38,335 nt of DNA from a virus: the IMG/VR virus record IMGVR_UViG_3300040807_001774, positions 1 through 38,335 of that record, one strand, 5' to 3'. Below, piece after piece: positions 1 through 7,480 of this stretch. The translations under genes were made by a program, and so were the position numbers. Each line of letters begins with the position of its first letter. The first letter of the stretch is position 1. The notes under the pieces were generated by a model, which was not told the DNA's origin, made no database searches, and saw only the letters and a program-made list of their open reading frames with translations.

Positions 1-2
1 CT

Positions 3-347
3 CATCGCTGGGATCTTGACATATCGTTCGGCAAAGACAATCGCTTGGGGATGCTCCACATGTGTCAAATGGCGATGGATAATAACGAACATGAGGTCAC
101 AACTTTCATGCCGAAGAAGGGCGATGCACTGTTCTGGAACAGCAGGGTAATTCATCGCGGTTCTCCGCCACGTAGGAACATTCCGAGACCAGCATTGATT
201 GGGCATTTTTCCAATCATTGGACTTGGTCAGAGTCAACAGAACGACCACAACTTAGTGAAGTAGTCGAATCAATGGAACGCGATCCAGATATGCGGTGGC
301 ACGGTTCCGGCTGGTATCGAGCCAACATGCATAACTCGGGAGAATGA
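3..347 (+). CDS. Phytanoyl-CoA dioxygenase-like (2OG-Fe(II)) protein, 5' truncated
   Basis: The reading frame is open from the left window edge, so the N-terminus lies outside the window. What remains is the C-terminal half of a PhyH-type double-stranded beta-helix oxygenase. A GDALFWNS strand leads into VIHRGS, which holds the distal iron-binding His. This is followed by RPALIGHF, whose Arg normally binds the 2-oxoglutarate carboxylate. The HxD motif would be upstream of the window. The protein is clearly homologous to the next gene: both share GDxxxWxS, HRGS, RP-x-LIGH and a His/Gly-rich end. They overlap by four bases (ATGA), so they are co-translated tandem duplicates. Such enzymes hydroxylate small molecules, glycans, proteins or nucleobases; the substrate here cannot be read from sequence. 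Confidence 0.8.
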   Translation, partial: HRWDLDISFGKDNRLGMLHMCQMAMDNNEHEVTTFMPKKGDALFWNSRVIHRGSPPRRNIPRPALIGHFSNHWTWSESTERPQLSEVVESMERDPDMRWHGSGWYRANMHNSGE

Positions 348-1096
348 TGAACGACAAAAGAAGCGTTGCGGAGCAGTACGAGCAAGACGGATTTTTTGTG
401 TTGCAAAGCGCTATCCCTGGGGAGGTTATTGATTCATATTTGGAGATGTACCAACATAACCATGGTGAATCTCTTGACGGATGGGGACGTAGCACGAAAT
501 ACTTGGAGCACCCGGAAATTCTTGACGTGCTTTGCCATCAAGCCATTGAAAGTGCCTTTGAAGAAATTGAGATGGCGGCAGCTCTGCACGTAGAAATGAC
601 CATGCAGAGATCCACCCAGTGCGGCTGGCACAAGGACGCTTTGCTGCCTGATCCTCATGCCAACTCAACTTATGTTGGCGTGATTGTCGCTTTGGGTGAA
701 CTTGACGACCAGTCTGGACCTTTTGAGTTGATCGTTGGTTCTCACAAGTGGGAACATATTTCTTTTGACGGAGAAAATCACAAAGACGCTGAGGACGAGA
801 TTGTCAATCAAAGAATCTTGGTTGAAATTGCGGAGAAGAAGCCAAAGATTTATCGTTTTGAAGGCAGCAAGGGTGATGTCGTAGGTTGGCACTCCCAGAC
901 CTACCACCGTGGATCTCGAGTTAGATCAAACCCACATCGGCCAACTTTGATCGGTCATTACTGTGGGACTTATTCTCACGAATTTCATCGCGGACCTTTA
1001 CCTCCTTACGAGGTGAGGAAGTCAGAGATGGAGAGTGAAACGATGAAGGATAGATATGCTCGCCACGGCGGGTCGGGGGCTTTGTATTTCTTGTGA
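344..1096 (+). CDS. Phytanoyl-CoA dioxygenase-like 2OG-Fe(II) oxygenase
   Basis: A complete 250-aa PhyH-family protein. The iron triad is visible as H96-x-D98 (in GWHKD) and H188 (in TYHRGS), with R199 (HRPTLIGHY) as the 2-oxoglutarate anchor. The length is at the short end for the family. Translation can begin at ATG 344 or the adjacent ATG 347; the first overlaps the upstream stop, which suggests translational coupling. It ends one base before the convergent glycosyltransferase gene. Together with its upstream twin and the glycosyltransferase it may modify a surface glycan or a virion component, but this is inference from position only. Confidence 0.85.
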   Translation: MMNDKRSVAEQYEQDGFFVLQSAIPGEVIDSYLEMYQHNHGESLDGWGRSTKYLEHPEILDVLCHQAIESAFEEIEMAAALHVEMTMQRSTQCGWHKDALLPDPHANSTYVGVIVALGELDDQSGPFELIVGSHKWEHISFDGENHKDAEDEIVNQRILVEIAEKKPKIYRFEGSKGDVVGWHSQTYHRGSRVRSNPHRPTLIGHYCGTYSHEFHRGPLPPYEVRKSEMESETMKDRYARHGGSGALYFL

Positions 1097-1097
1097 C

Positions 1098-2165
1098 CTA
1101 CGTGTAGTTGCTAATTAAAGCATCCCAATCTTTGGCCATTTCACGAACGTCAAGATGCTCACGTACCGTTTTGTAGACCTTTTCTGATTCTTCTTTCCTG
1201 ACTGAGTGGTTCTTTAGTTCCGCGAGGTGTTGTTTCCACTCGTCTGATGTTGAAGCTAGACGACCTATTCCGTATGTGGTTTGCAGACGCCGGTATTCGC
1301 TGATGTCCGAACATACGAATGGGATTCCTGCGGCGGCATATTCGATCGCTTTGATCCATGACTTGGCGTGATTGAACGGAACATCGTTAAGAGGTGCAAG
1401 CCCGACATCAAAGGATGTGAAGGCTTTCTGACCATACTGATACGGATCGAACATCGGTGATGTTGTGACTCTTCCTGGATCAATGCCTATTTTGCTTGCC
1501 ATTGTTGGTCCACCAGCGTAGCCGGTGTGGTGCATGCGGTATTCCCCGTCGGATAGTGAATCCTGCAATATCTCCAGATCCATGGAACGGTGTAGCGTTG
1601 ACCCGACCCATCCAAGGATTGGCTTCTTTGATGAAATTGGTTTTCTCTTGTACTTGTCGGTATCAACTCTGTTTTCAATCATGTGGACTTTGTCTGATCC
1701 AATACTGAATTCGTGTGCCATCTTTGAAAACAGGAAAGGTGTTGAGACAACCACTACATCTGAGAGTTTTATATTGCTTTTGTAGTAGTCAAGTGTTTCG
1801 TCGCTGTCAGCATTTTCTTGCAGTCTTTGATAAGCAAGATTGTCGCGATGCAAACCCCAGTACCAGTCATCTAAATCATTGATAACTAATTTATTTCTGT
1901 TTTTGGGGCTCATTAGATCTTCTGTCAATTGACGATGCATGATTCGCTGCATGATCACTACATCAATGTCGTAGTGCTGAGTTCCTCGATGGTCAACAAT
2001 TCCGAAACCTTTGTTCGGGTGAGTTGCTAAAAGTCCAGAGACATACTTGTGTTCAGAGTGGCGTTGCCATTGCTGTAGGCGGATGTAGTTAGCTCCGCCT
2101 GGAACGTTTCCGTACTGATTGAAGACTGTTCGCGACCAGTCGTTGGATGCAATCCCAATTTTCAT
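1098..2165 (-). CDS. Glycosyltransferase, GT4-like (GT-B fold)
   Basis: A 355-aa protein. The N-terminal Rossmann half has a Gly-rich stretch (GNVPGGANYIRL) and a conserved LDDWYWG segment. The C-terminal half begins near KKPILGWVGS (about residue 180), the usual start of the nucleotide-sugar-binding domain. It continues with SFDVGLAPLNDVPFN and an E-x-AAAGIPFVCSD segment, the place where GT4 enzymes bind the donor. No signal peptide or membrane segment is seen, so it should act in the cytoplasm. Phage glycosyltransferases typically decorate virion proteins, modified DNA bases or host surface polymers; the acceptor is not evident. It is the last gene of the leftward cluster and meets the oxygenase gene tail to tail. 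Confidence 0.85.
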   Translation of the reverse strand: MKIGIASNDWSRTVFNQYGNVPGGANYIRLQQWQRHSEHKYVSGLLATHPNKGFGIVDHRGTQHYDIDVVIMQRIMHRQLTEDLMSPKNRNKLVINDLDDWYWGLHRDNLAYQRLQENADSDETLDYYKSNIKLSDVVVVSTPFLFSKMAHEFSIGSDKVHMIENRVDTDKYKRKPISSKKPILGWVGSTLHRSMDLEILQDSLSDGEYRMHHTGYAGGPTMASKIGIDPGRVTTSPMFDPYQYGQKAFTSFDVGLAPLNDVPFNHAKSWIKAIEYAAAGIPFVCSDISEYRRLQTTYGIGRLASTSDEWKQHLAELKNHSVRKEESEKVYKTVREHLDVREMAKDWDALISNYT

Positions 2166-2206
2166 TAACCAATGCTTTCAGGTGCGAGTATCAAATCACC
2201 TTAGCA

Positions 2207-2395
2207 TCAGATTTCGTCGCCACCGCGACCTGCACCGCCGAATCTGCGGGGGGCGAGATCTCGGAACTGACCTGGGCGACTTGTTCTGCCAAGTGAACGC
2301 AGAAGTGCTGCAAGGGCACGACGCCACCAAGAAGGACGACGACGTCGATCTCCTGGGCTTACTTCTTCGTCAGGTAAAAAGGATGGAGTTGGCAT
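2207..2395 (-). CDS. Small Arg/Gly-rich hypothetical protein
   Basis: A 62-codon frame that fills the space between the ParB-like gene and the glycosyltransferase on the same strand. An AGAAG stretch lies five bases upstream of the ATG, a plausible ribosome-binding site. The product is very basic in its middle (DRRRRPSWWRR) and ends in a Gly/Arg-rich segment (FGGAGRGGDEI). The local DNA is visibly richer in G+C than its neighbours. I do not recognise a family. It may be a nucleic-acid-binding small protein or merely a chance frame in a GC-rich patch. The overlapping + strand frame (2119-2397) fits the operon less well. Confidence 0.45.
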   Translation of the reverse strand: MPTPSFLPDEEVSPGDRRRRPSWWRRALAALLRSLGRTSRPGQFRDLAPRRFGGAGRGGDEI

Positions 2396-2410
2396 AACTT
2401 CTAAATTTTA

Positions 2411-2968
2411 TCATCTATCCGCATTTGGTGGGCGTTCAATAATTGATGCCGTTTCGGTTGCATCTGCGGGCGCTTCAACTGGTATCCAAGCGTTTGAATA
2501 CTTGTGATCAGCGATATTCCTACTCTTCAGAAGGGTTCCATCAACCATAATGTCAATTTCGTCATAGTGCATTGCAAGTAAACGCTTGAAATCTTTTTCA
2601 TCGTACTTGCGTGACATTTTTACTTTTCTGATGATTCGTGCCATCTGTTTGCCTGCAACAGACCCCCGACCCCTGTTGAGTCGCAGGTGCATCATCATTG
2701 CCTCTGTGTCACTACAGTCTTCGTAGACCACGGGTACAAGGGACTTGTATTTCTTTTCAAACGGTTTCAGGGAGCCAGCAATTTCCCACCTGTAGTGACC
2801 GTCAATGATCACGTTGGTTTTCTTTTGGACAATGATTGGTTGGATCCAGCCGTAATCTTTCATGCTTTGGTAGAGCACGCGAAGATCTGGTTGCAAAACG
2901 TAGTTTGCTCGCCACTCTGCGGCGTTAAGGTCTTGTCCGTTAACCCATTGAATTTCTAACATATTCAT
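2411..2968 (-). CDS. ParB/sulfiredoxin-fold protein, IbrB-like
   Basis: A 185-aa protein with an N-terminal ParB-like domain. The family signature appears as IIDGHYRWEIA, preceded by a strand-helix unit ending in GWIQPIIVQ. ParB-fold domains bind and hydrolyse CTP, or act as nucleases or kinases, depending on the branch. This short version lacks the long C-terminal dimerisation region of chromosomal ParB. Its ATG overlaps the stop of the upstream PAPS-reductase-like gene by four bases. That exact pairing is the IbrA/IbrB arrangement known from enterobacterial prophages and many phages. AGGA nine bases before the ATG supports the start. Its role is unresolved; regulation or DNA modification are the usual suggestions. 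Confidence 0.78.
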   Translation of the reverse strand: MNMLEIQWVNGQDLNAAEWRANYVLQPDLRVLYQSMKDYGWIQPIIVQKKTNVIIDGHYRWEIAGSLKPFEKKYKSLVPVVYEDCSDTEAMMMHLRLNRGRGSVAGKQMARIIRKVKMSRKYDEKDFKRLLAMHYDEIDIMVDGTLLKSRNIADHKYSNAWIPVEAPADATETASIIERPPNADR

Positions 2969-4134
2969 CGGCTGTCATCCTGATAGTCAAGTGCATCCAA
3001 GGCTGCGAGTTCGTTGGCTTCCTCTTCTGCGATTCGTACGGTATGGGCTCGAGTTTTTGGTCCAACAGGGCTCACTGATGAGATGTTGAACTCGTTGAGA
3101 AGCAGGTTGCGAATCAGCCAAGAGATCGGATACGAGTACGGATCCTTTGTGTGCTTCTTTCTAAATTCGGCAGAAAACGCTAAAGCTCGTTTCCTGATGC
3201 CTGGCGTGAGCATGTTGTCGTCAATGCATAACTTGACGCCCTCCCACCCGAGAGTTGCATACGTTTTTATCATGTTCTCAATGTCAAACTCTGGCCACCA
3301 GCGACGTTGCGTGTCAATTTGCGGGAAGCATTCGTATAGCCGGTCGTAGAATTCGGGCTCGGTGGCGACCACATCGCCTATCCGCCGGATTGCTACTGCA
3401 TGCAGAGGGATACCAACACGAGTATTTGATTTGGTGATCGCAGCAAGGTCGTAGTATTCGCAGTAGGAAGCATTGTGTTCTTCACTGATGAATTTCAACA
3501 CATCATCTGTAGTCCAGTCATAAATGATTTTGGCGAACCGAAGCGGTATTGATTTTTTCATCCTGTAAGGGATGTTGATGTAGTTTTCGTGGAGTTTCTG
3601 AACACATGACCTGTACCTAATCATGGACTCATTCGCACGAACACCAGTGAGGAATGCGGTTCTTCCCTTCTTCCCCTGCATCGTGTAGTAGTCAATTGAT
3701 TGAGTGATGGTTTTACTCGGATCCAGACCGAAGTGTTCTGCGCGGATAGCCCAATCCGGCATCTCCCGGTACAGGCGACCTTCTTTTGCGCGTTTTTCTG
3801 ACCAAAGCAAGCAGTACTCTCTTCGACCTAGAACCCAGATCTCTTGACCCTGTGGCAAGCAGTACCACTCCATGTCCACCCAGTCGTAATTTCTTACTTC
3901 TTCAAGATATTTAACCACCACGGGTGAGACCATTTCTTCATCTCTGAAGATGACTTTGACTGGTCCGAGGTTTCGTTCTTCGTGGATTTCTTTCGCTAGG
4001 TACAGGACGGCAGTTGAATCTTTGCCTCCTGAAAACTGGACGCATACTGTGTCAAAGGTGTCGTAGACGTGTCGGATACGCTCGCGTGCAGCGTCAACAC
4101 ATGTCATGTCAAGAAACATTCGTTGGCGTGTCAT
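2965..4134 (-). CDS. PAPS reductase / PP-loop ATPase family protein, IbrA-like
   Basis: A 389-aa protein with a clear PP-loop SGGKDST at residues 35-41, the adenylate-binding motif of PAPS reductase, ATP sulfurylase small subunit and DndC-type enzymes. A long C-terminal part follows (about residues 200-389) without the Cys pair of true assimilatory PAPS reductases. It includes a WTTDDVLKF helix typical of the family. No other sulfur-assimilation gene is present, so assimilation is unlikely. The co-encoded ParB-like partner points to the IbrA/IbrB module. DndC-like phosphorothioation is an alternative reading, but DndB, D and E homologues are not seen. It overlaps both neighbours by four bases, so the cassette is a single operon. 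Confidence 0.82.
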   Translation of the reverse strand: MTRQRMFLDMTCVDAARERIRHVYDTFDTVCVQFSGGKDSTAVLYLAKEIHEERNLGPVKVIFRDEEMVSPVVVKYLEEVRNYDWVDMEWYCLPQGQEIWVLGRREYCLLWSEKRAKEGRLYREMPDWAIRAEHFGLDPSKTITQSIDYYTMQGKKGRTAFLTGVRANESMIRYRSCVQKLHENYINIPYRMKKSIPLRFAKIIYDWTTDDVLKFISEEHNASYCEYYDLAAITKSNTRVGIPLHAVAIRRIGDVVATEPEFYDRLYECFPQIDTQRRWWPEFDIENMIKTYATLGWEGVKLCIDDNMLTPGIRKRALAFSAEFRKKHTKDPYSYPISWLIRNLLLNEFNISSVSPVGPKTRAHTVRIAEEEANELAALDALDYQDDSR

Positions 4135-4730
4135 ATTGCGTAGTATCCCTTCCTGCGTGAACCCTTCGGCTTCTCTGCTTTGATTGGCCTACGGAGCAAA
4201 TAGAAGTGGAGCGCCTCAATCTTACGTTCTTGCTTGAGGCGGATTCGTTTTCCGTTTACCAGTTTTTGGTGTGGCATTTTGTTGCCGAGAATTTCGTTTA
4301 TCTGCCTGAGTGTGTAACCGGCGTCAAATATTTCCTGGGCAACTTCTTTGGCGTAGTCAGAAGGAACAGTGTGATCCTTGGAGTACGAGTCGGCTGTGAT
4401 CGCTAGAAGTTTTTGCTCCGTGCTGGGGAGAACTTTTTTCTGTTGTCCGTTTGCGATCTTCGATAGGTTCGCCCGAGAGAAACCCATCTTTTGTTCAATT
4501 GCTCGATACCCAATTCCATGTTCTCTCAGGTAGTTGATGTGTCTACGGGAACCTTCCGCTGAAATTAAACGAGGTTCTACGGGAGGTCCGGTTCCTTGCT
4601 TCGCTCTGCTGATTTTCCGCTTACGTTCACGAATGTAGATCCGGTGACCTTCTCTACATTCGTCGCATCTACAACCACCTGAGTATCTGCTGTGAGTTCC
4701 ATGTGGTGATTTGGGTCTTGTGTTAGCCAT
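4131..4730 (-). CDS. Zinc-knuckle and helix-turn-helix DNA-binding protein
   Basis: A 199-aa basic protein. The N-terminus carries a C-x-C-x2-C knuckle (GGCRCDECREG, C20, C22, C25) with His residues 7-10 positions before it, a motif familiar from actinobacteriophage small proteins. Residues about 68-95 form a helix-turn-helix (YRAIEQKMGFSRANLSKIANG). A second similar unit follows near residues 136-160 (GYTLRQINEILG, then KLVNGKRI). The tandem HTH layout suggests sequence-specific DNA binding. It lies between the ParB-like gene and the PAPS-reductase-like gene, overlapping the latter by four bases. It is therefore a candidate regulator or targeting subunit for that cassette (inference). Confidence 0.7.
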   Translation of the reverse strand: MANTRPKSPHGTHSRYSGGCRCDECREGHRIYIRERKRKISRAKQGTGPPVEPRLISAEGSRRHINYLREHGIGYRAIEQKMGFSRANLSKIANGQQKKVLPSTEQKLLAITADSYSKDHTVPSDYAKEVAQEIFDAGYTLRQINEILGNKMPHQKLVNGKRIRLKQERKIEALHFYLLRRPIKAEKPKGSRRKGYYAI

Positions 4731-4732
4731 AG

Positions 4733-5527
4733 TTAAAAGTTTGAGTGAGCATCAATGAAGCTCATGAGCCTTTCAGCCGTTGTGGATCCGTCATAACCTG
4801 GATCCATCCTCAGCCATCTAATAAACGAGTACCATTTTCTTTGTTGATCTGGGTCATCAAAAACAAGCGTGTATTGAACGACTGCTTTGCTTGAGCCTGA
4901 TTGCCCAATTGCAGTGCTGCCGCTTACTACTGCTTCTTTCTGGTCAACTTCCCCAGATGGGACAAGTCTACTCTCCCCAGAACTATTGTCAACAGTTGGG
5001 GTGAGGTTTGCTTGCTTGTCGCGTTCTGGTTCCTCAAGTTCGGGATTAATGATGACAGGAGCGATGTAGCCAGATTCCTCTTCAGAAATTGCTGTCAGAC
5101 GTGCCGCCTGTTCGTCAAGAGCCGCTAGTTCAAATTCGTCCCAACCCAAACCGTCCCACAAGTCGGAGAAATCAGAAACAACTTCGCTCAACAGTTCGTT
5201 CAGAAGTTCAGGATCCGTATGACCCATCTCTGTGGTGCGGTTGTCGGCAAGAGCGAATGCGACAGCAGTTGATTCATCAACTTTCATTTGTACTGCTGCG
5301 ATTTTGCTCCATCCTAAGCGTCGTGCTGCTTCGACTTGATGGTTTCCAGCAATGACGGTGTATGTGGAGTCGTCATTGGGACGAACGACAACGGGCTTGA
5401 CCTGTCCGAACTGTTCGTAGGAAGCCATGATGGCGTCTACGTTGCCTTTACGTGGATTGCCATCAAGTGGAACCAGGTCATCAAGGTTGACCAAAAGGTT
5501 TTTTAGAGACTTGTCAATTTTTTCCAT
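4733..5527 (-). CDS. ParB-like nuclease/CTPase-domain protein
   Basis: A 264-aa protein whose first 100 residues form a canonical ParB N-terminal domain: PRKGNVDAIMASYEQFGQ, then VKPVVVRP, then IAGNHQVEAARRLGW. The last is the box 2-type motif, here with Q in place of the usual R. The next part (ALADNRTTEMGHTD) is typical of ParB-like proteins paired with phage DNA methylases or terminases. The rest is low-complexity and acidic, with a final helical segment. It is a second, more classical ParB-like protein in the same operon as the IbrB-like one. The start overlaps the dCMP deaminase stop by 14 bases. Confidence 0.75.
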   Translation of the reverse strand: MEKIDKSLKNLLVNLDDLVPLDGNPRKGNVDAIMASYEQFGQVKPVVVRPNDDSTYTVIAGNHQVEAARRLGWSKIAAVQMKVDESTAVAFALADNRTTEMGHTDPELLNELLSEVVSDFSDLWDGLGWDEFELAALDEQAARLTAISEEESGYIAPVIINPELEEPERDKQANLTPTVDNSSGESRLVPSGEVDQKEAVVSGSTAIGQSGSSKAVVQYTLVFDDPDQQRKWYSFIRWLRMDPGYDGSTTAERLMSFIDAHSNF

Positions 5528-6014
5528 TGTTCAATACCACTTCTTTATTTACTTCAATTACTTTTATGCCTGCGGAAAGTAAAAATTGCCTAACGGTAAA
5601 CCAGTCCTCATAACTGTCGTCCGAAAAGCAGACCACCCTTTTTATCCCACTTGACGCAATTTGCTTTGCGCATCCGAAACAGGGGGGACCATTCACGATC
5701 AGTGTCGCGTCTTTTCTTTGAGCAGGGTCACTCCACAGTAATGCGTTCGCTTCCGCATGTTGAGCAATGCAGTTGTCGTAGACCGCTCCATTCGGTGACT
5801 GTTCATGAAGTCGGGGGCAGTGCCCTTCATTGCAATGCTTCATTCCGGGTGGGGAACCGTTGTAACCGAATCCAAGAACCCTGCCTTCTTCGTTCAGGAT
5901 CACCGCACCATATTGCCTTTTAGCGCAAGTCGAGAACGTCGCCGCAATCTCAGGCAATACTTGAAGCCATTTGATCTCACGACGGTTCACGTCAGTGACA
6001 ATATCATGGTTCAT
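5514..6014 (-). CDS. Deoxycytidylate (dCMP) deaminase
   Basis: A zinc-dependent deaminase converting dCMP to dUMP, which feeds thymidylate synthesis during phage replication. The active site is plain: H86-A-E88 (QHAEANA) and C112-x2-C115 (GPPCFGCAK). An inserted H/C-rich loop (MKHCNEGHCPRLH, about residues 58-70) is typical of the dCMP deaminase branch and binds a structural zinc. I chose ATG 6014 (166 aa): the TTG at 6029 lies inside the preceding small frame and lacks a ribosome-binding site. No thymidylate synthase gene is seen in the window. Confidence 0.93.
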   Translation of the reverse strand: MNHDIVTDVNRREIKWLQVLPEIAATFSTCAKRQYGAVILNEEGRVLGFGYNGSPPGMKHCNEGHCPRLHEQSPNGAVYDNCIAQHAEANALLWSDPAQRKDATLIVNGPPCFGCAKQIASSGIKRVVCFSDDSYEDWFTVRQFLLSAGIKVIEVNKEVVLNNGKN

Positions 6015-6015
6015 G

Positions 6016-6102
6016 TCAGTCAATTTCAAGAGTAGGGCGGGCGTGGTAGACGCTCCAGTAGGCGTTGAGGTTGATGAGGTTAACTTCTTTGACCTGAATC
6101 AT
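6016..6102 (-). CDS. Possible 28-aa small protein between coiled-coil gene and dCMP deaminase
   Basis: A short frame beginning with MIQVKEVNLINLNAYW that exactly bridges two operon genes. Its ATG lies two bases after the upstream stop and its own stop lies one base before the dCMP deaminase ATG. Such stop-start packing is how this operon is organised elsewhere. The ribosome-binding site is weak, so expression would rely on coupling. No family is recognised. It could instead be a short leader that keeps ribosomes moving into the deaminase gene. Confidence 0.4.
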   Translation of the reverse strand: MIQVKEVNLINLNAYWSVYHARPTLEID

Positions 6103-6104
6103 TG

Positions 6105-6443
6105 TCAGGTTTGCGCCCTCACATTTGCTGCCAGTGTACGCAAAGCGTCAATCGAGGTTCGCAAAGAGGACAGCCGTTCACGTTTAGCCTTCACTAGGGC
6201 TTCTGCGATCTTGTGCTGATGTATTTCTGCTTCCAACTTGTAGTCAGACCAGGCTTCGCGTTCTTTGATTGAACCTTTAGCCGACAGGTACTCTCTTGCC
6301 CATAGGTTTTTATAATTGGCTTCTTTTTCCGCTGCGTCAACTGCAAGAGCTTCAAAGGTTTCCGTTTCGTCTTCAAGCATTGATGTGAGCCGGATTATTT
6401 CCTGCTCAATCTCCACTTGACTAATTGGCGCATTTCTAGCCAT
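6105..6443 (-). CDS. Coiled-coil protein, phage replication/recombination region
   Basis: A 112-aa, almost wholly helical and charged protein (for example EIEQEIIRLTSMLEDETE and a KAKRERLSSLRTSIDALR tail). The frame stays open 86 codons further upstream. The ATG at 6443 is nevertheless the start because it is preceded by a strong GGAGA ribosome-binding site and overlaps the RuvC-like gene by only eight bases. A second helical protein of similar style lies at 7481-7990. The neighbours are nucleases and a resolvase, so a structural or accessory role in recombination is possible. No enzymatic motif is visible. Confidence 0.7.
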   Translation of the reverse strand: MARNAPISQVEIEQEIIRLTSMLEDETETFEALAVDAAEKEANYKNLWAREYLSAKGSIKEREAWSDYKLEAEIHQHKIAEALVKAKRERLSSLRTSIDALRTLAANVRAQT

Positions 6444-6966
6444 AGTATTTCTCCAATTCTGACCAGTTGATTTTGTCAAGGGCTTTCTTGTTTTCGGATG
6501 GCCAGTCGTATCGGTTATCACCGACGACGGTACGCCCCATCTCCTCAAGGATGAATGCGTCGCAAAGGTCGTCTGCTCCTGCTCCGCTCCAAACGATTCC
6601 TGTTCTTGCCGATACTGCTGAAACAACTTCGTTTTTGCTGGCGTTACCTTTCCCTGTTGCAAACTTTGCCCGAACTGTTGGTGGTACTTCGACATACCCA
6701 ACTCCTAACATATGTAATTGCAAACGAATAACTCCGCCCAGTTCACCAATTTTGTGTGCCTGCGAATTTTTGCTTGCAAACGAGTAGCCCTCAATCACAC
6801 AAAATGGAAAGTCGTTGCTGCTTATCCATGTTCTGAAATATGACTGTATCTCAAATAATCTTGCCGTTTCTTTGAGTTTGGAGTTAATTACTGTGCGGTC
6901 GTCTCCGCAGGACAGACCCGTGGAAGTCAACGACAGATCAACACCAGCAATTGGCTTACTGCTCAT
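6436..6966 (-). CDS. RuvC-like Holliday junction resolvase
   Basis: A 176-aa RNase H-fold nuclease of the RuvC type. The acidic metal-binding residues are visible: D10 in AGVDLSLTSTG, E59 in CVIEGYSFA, and D132/D133 with D136 in GADDLCDAFIL. An intermediate PPTVRAKFATGKGNASK segment matches the KxxxxGxGxAxK-like loop of the family. Such enzymes cut branched DNA made during replication and before packaging. It overlaps the HNH gene by 11 bases and the coiled-coil gene by 8. Confidence 0.87.
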   Translation of the reverse strand: MSSKPIAGVDLSLTSTGLSCGDDRTVINSKLKETARLFEIQSYFRTWISSNDFPFCVIEGYSFASKNSQAHKIGELGGVIRLQLHMLGVGYVEVPPTVRAKFATGKGNASKNEVVSAVSARTGIVWSGAGADDLCDAFILEEMGRTVVGDNRYDWPSENKKALDKINWSELEKYYG

Positions 6967-7318
6967 TTTCCCAACTCCGTTTCGCTAAACCTAGCGAGAA
7001 AGCCAGCGCAGGATAATCCCCAATACGCCGATGGCAAGGGCGGCACACAGCCATAAGATTGTCTTCTTCAAGAATCGAACCACCTTGGCTCCTTCGTACT
7101 ATTTCGTGTATGTCTACGCTGGCGTTTGAGACGTACGTGACTTTGCCGTCGTGGACAGCGAAAACTCTGCACGCTTCACAAACCGGACGCTCTTGCAACA
7201 GTCGTTGTACTAGAGGTCGTCGCTCCTCGTAAACTTTTTTTGTTTTTGCGGAGCGTTGATTCAGTTTGCCAGACCGTTTCAGGGGAGTTTTCTGCTGAAG
7301 CGGTTTGCGCCTTTTCAT
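6956..7318 (-). CDS. HNH endonuclease
   Basis: A 120-aa HNH nuclease with a highly basic N-terminus (MKRRKPLQQKTPLKRSGK). Zinc ligands are C47-x2-C50 and C92-x2-C95. The catalytic core is DIHEIVRRSQGG (H71) followed by N87 and H96 (VCRPCHRR). The ATG at 7318 overlaps the upstream stop by four bases. In many phages a small HNH protein works with terminase in packaging. Here it lies in the recombination block, so branched-DNA processing is equally likely. Confidence 0.87.
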   Translation of the reverse strand: MKRRKPLQQKTPLKRSGKLNQRSAKTKKVYEERRPLVQRLLQERPVCEACRVFAVHDGKVTYVSNASVDIHEIVRRSQGGSILEEDNLMAVCRPCHRRIGDYPALAFSLGLAKRSWENEQ

Positions 7319-7479
7319 TGAGTAGCAGGAGTCTCGGCTAATGCTCGACGTTGTGTCCGTTTCCGAATACGCCACTGACGCATGTATTCCTTCTGATACT
7401 GGTTATTTGCGTCAACGCAGATTTCGCAACGGCATCCTCGTACGTAGCCGGTTCGGCTGTGCTTAGTTGGTTCAGTCAT
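7315..7479 (-). CDS. Small zinc-knuckle basic protein
   Basis: A 54-aa protein with RGCRCEICVDA (C16, C18, C21) and a His upstream, followed by a basic helix (YMRQWRIRKRTQRR). The knuckle has the same C-x-C-x2-C layout as the HTH protein at 4131-4730. The ATG at 7479 sits one base after the upstream stop; a longer in-frame extension would overlap the coiled-coil gene and is unlikely. It probably binds nucleic acid. No enzymatic function is visible. Confidence 0.68.
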   Translation of the reverse strand: MTEPTKHSRTGYVRGCRCEICVDANNQYQKEYMRQWRIRKRTQRRALAETPATQ

Positions 7480-7480
7480 T

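Noticed and set aside
2119-2397. 92-codon forward frame
   Set aside because: It overlaps the start of the glycosyltransferase gene antisense and the reverse-strand small frame; no ribosome-binding site and against the operon direction.
2965-4134. True assimilatory PAPS reductase (cysH)
   Set aside because: No C-terminal Cys pair typical of the reductases and no sulfur-assimilation neighbours; the ParB-like partner favours an IbrA-like protein.
6444-6701. N-terminal extension of the 112-aa coiled-coil protein
   Set aside because: It would lie fully inside the RuvC-like gene; a strong GGAGA site marks the start at 6443.
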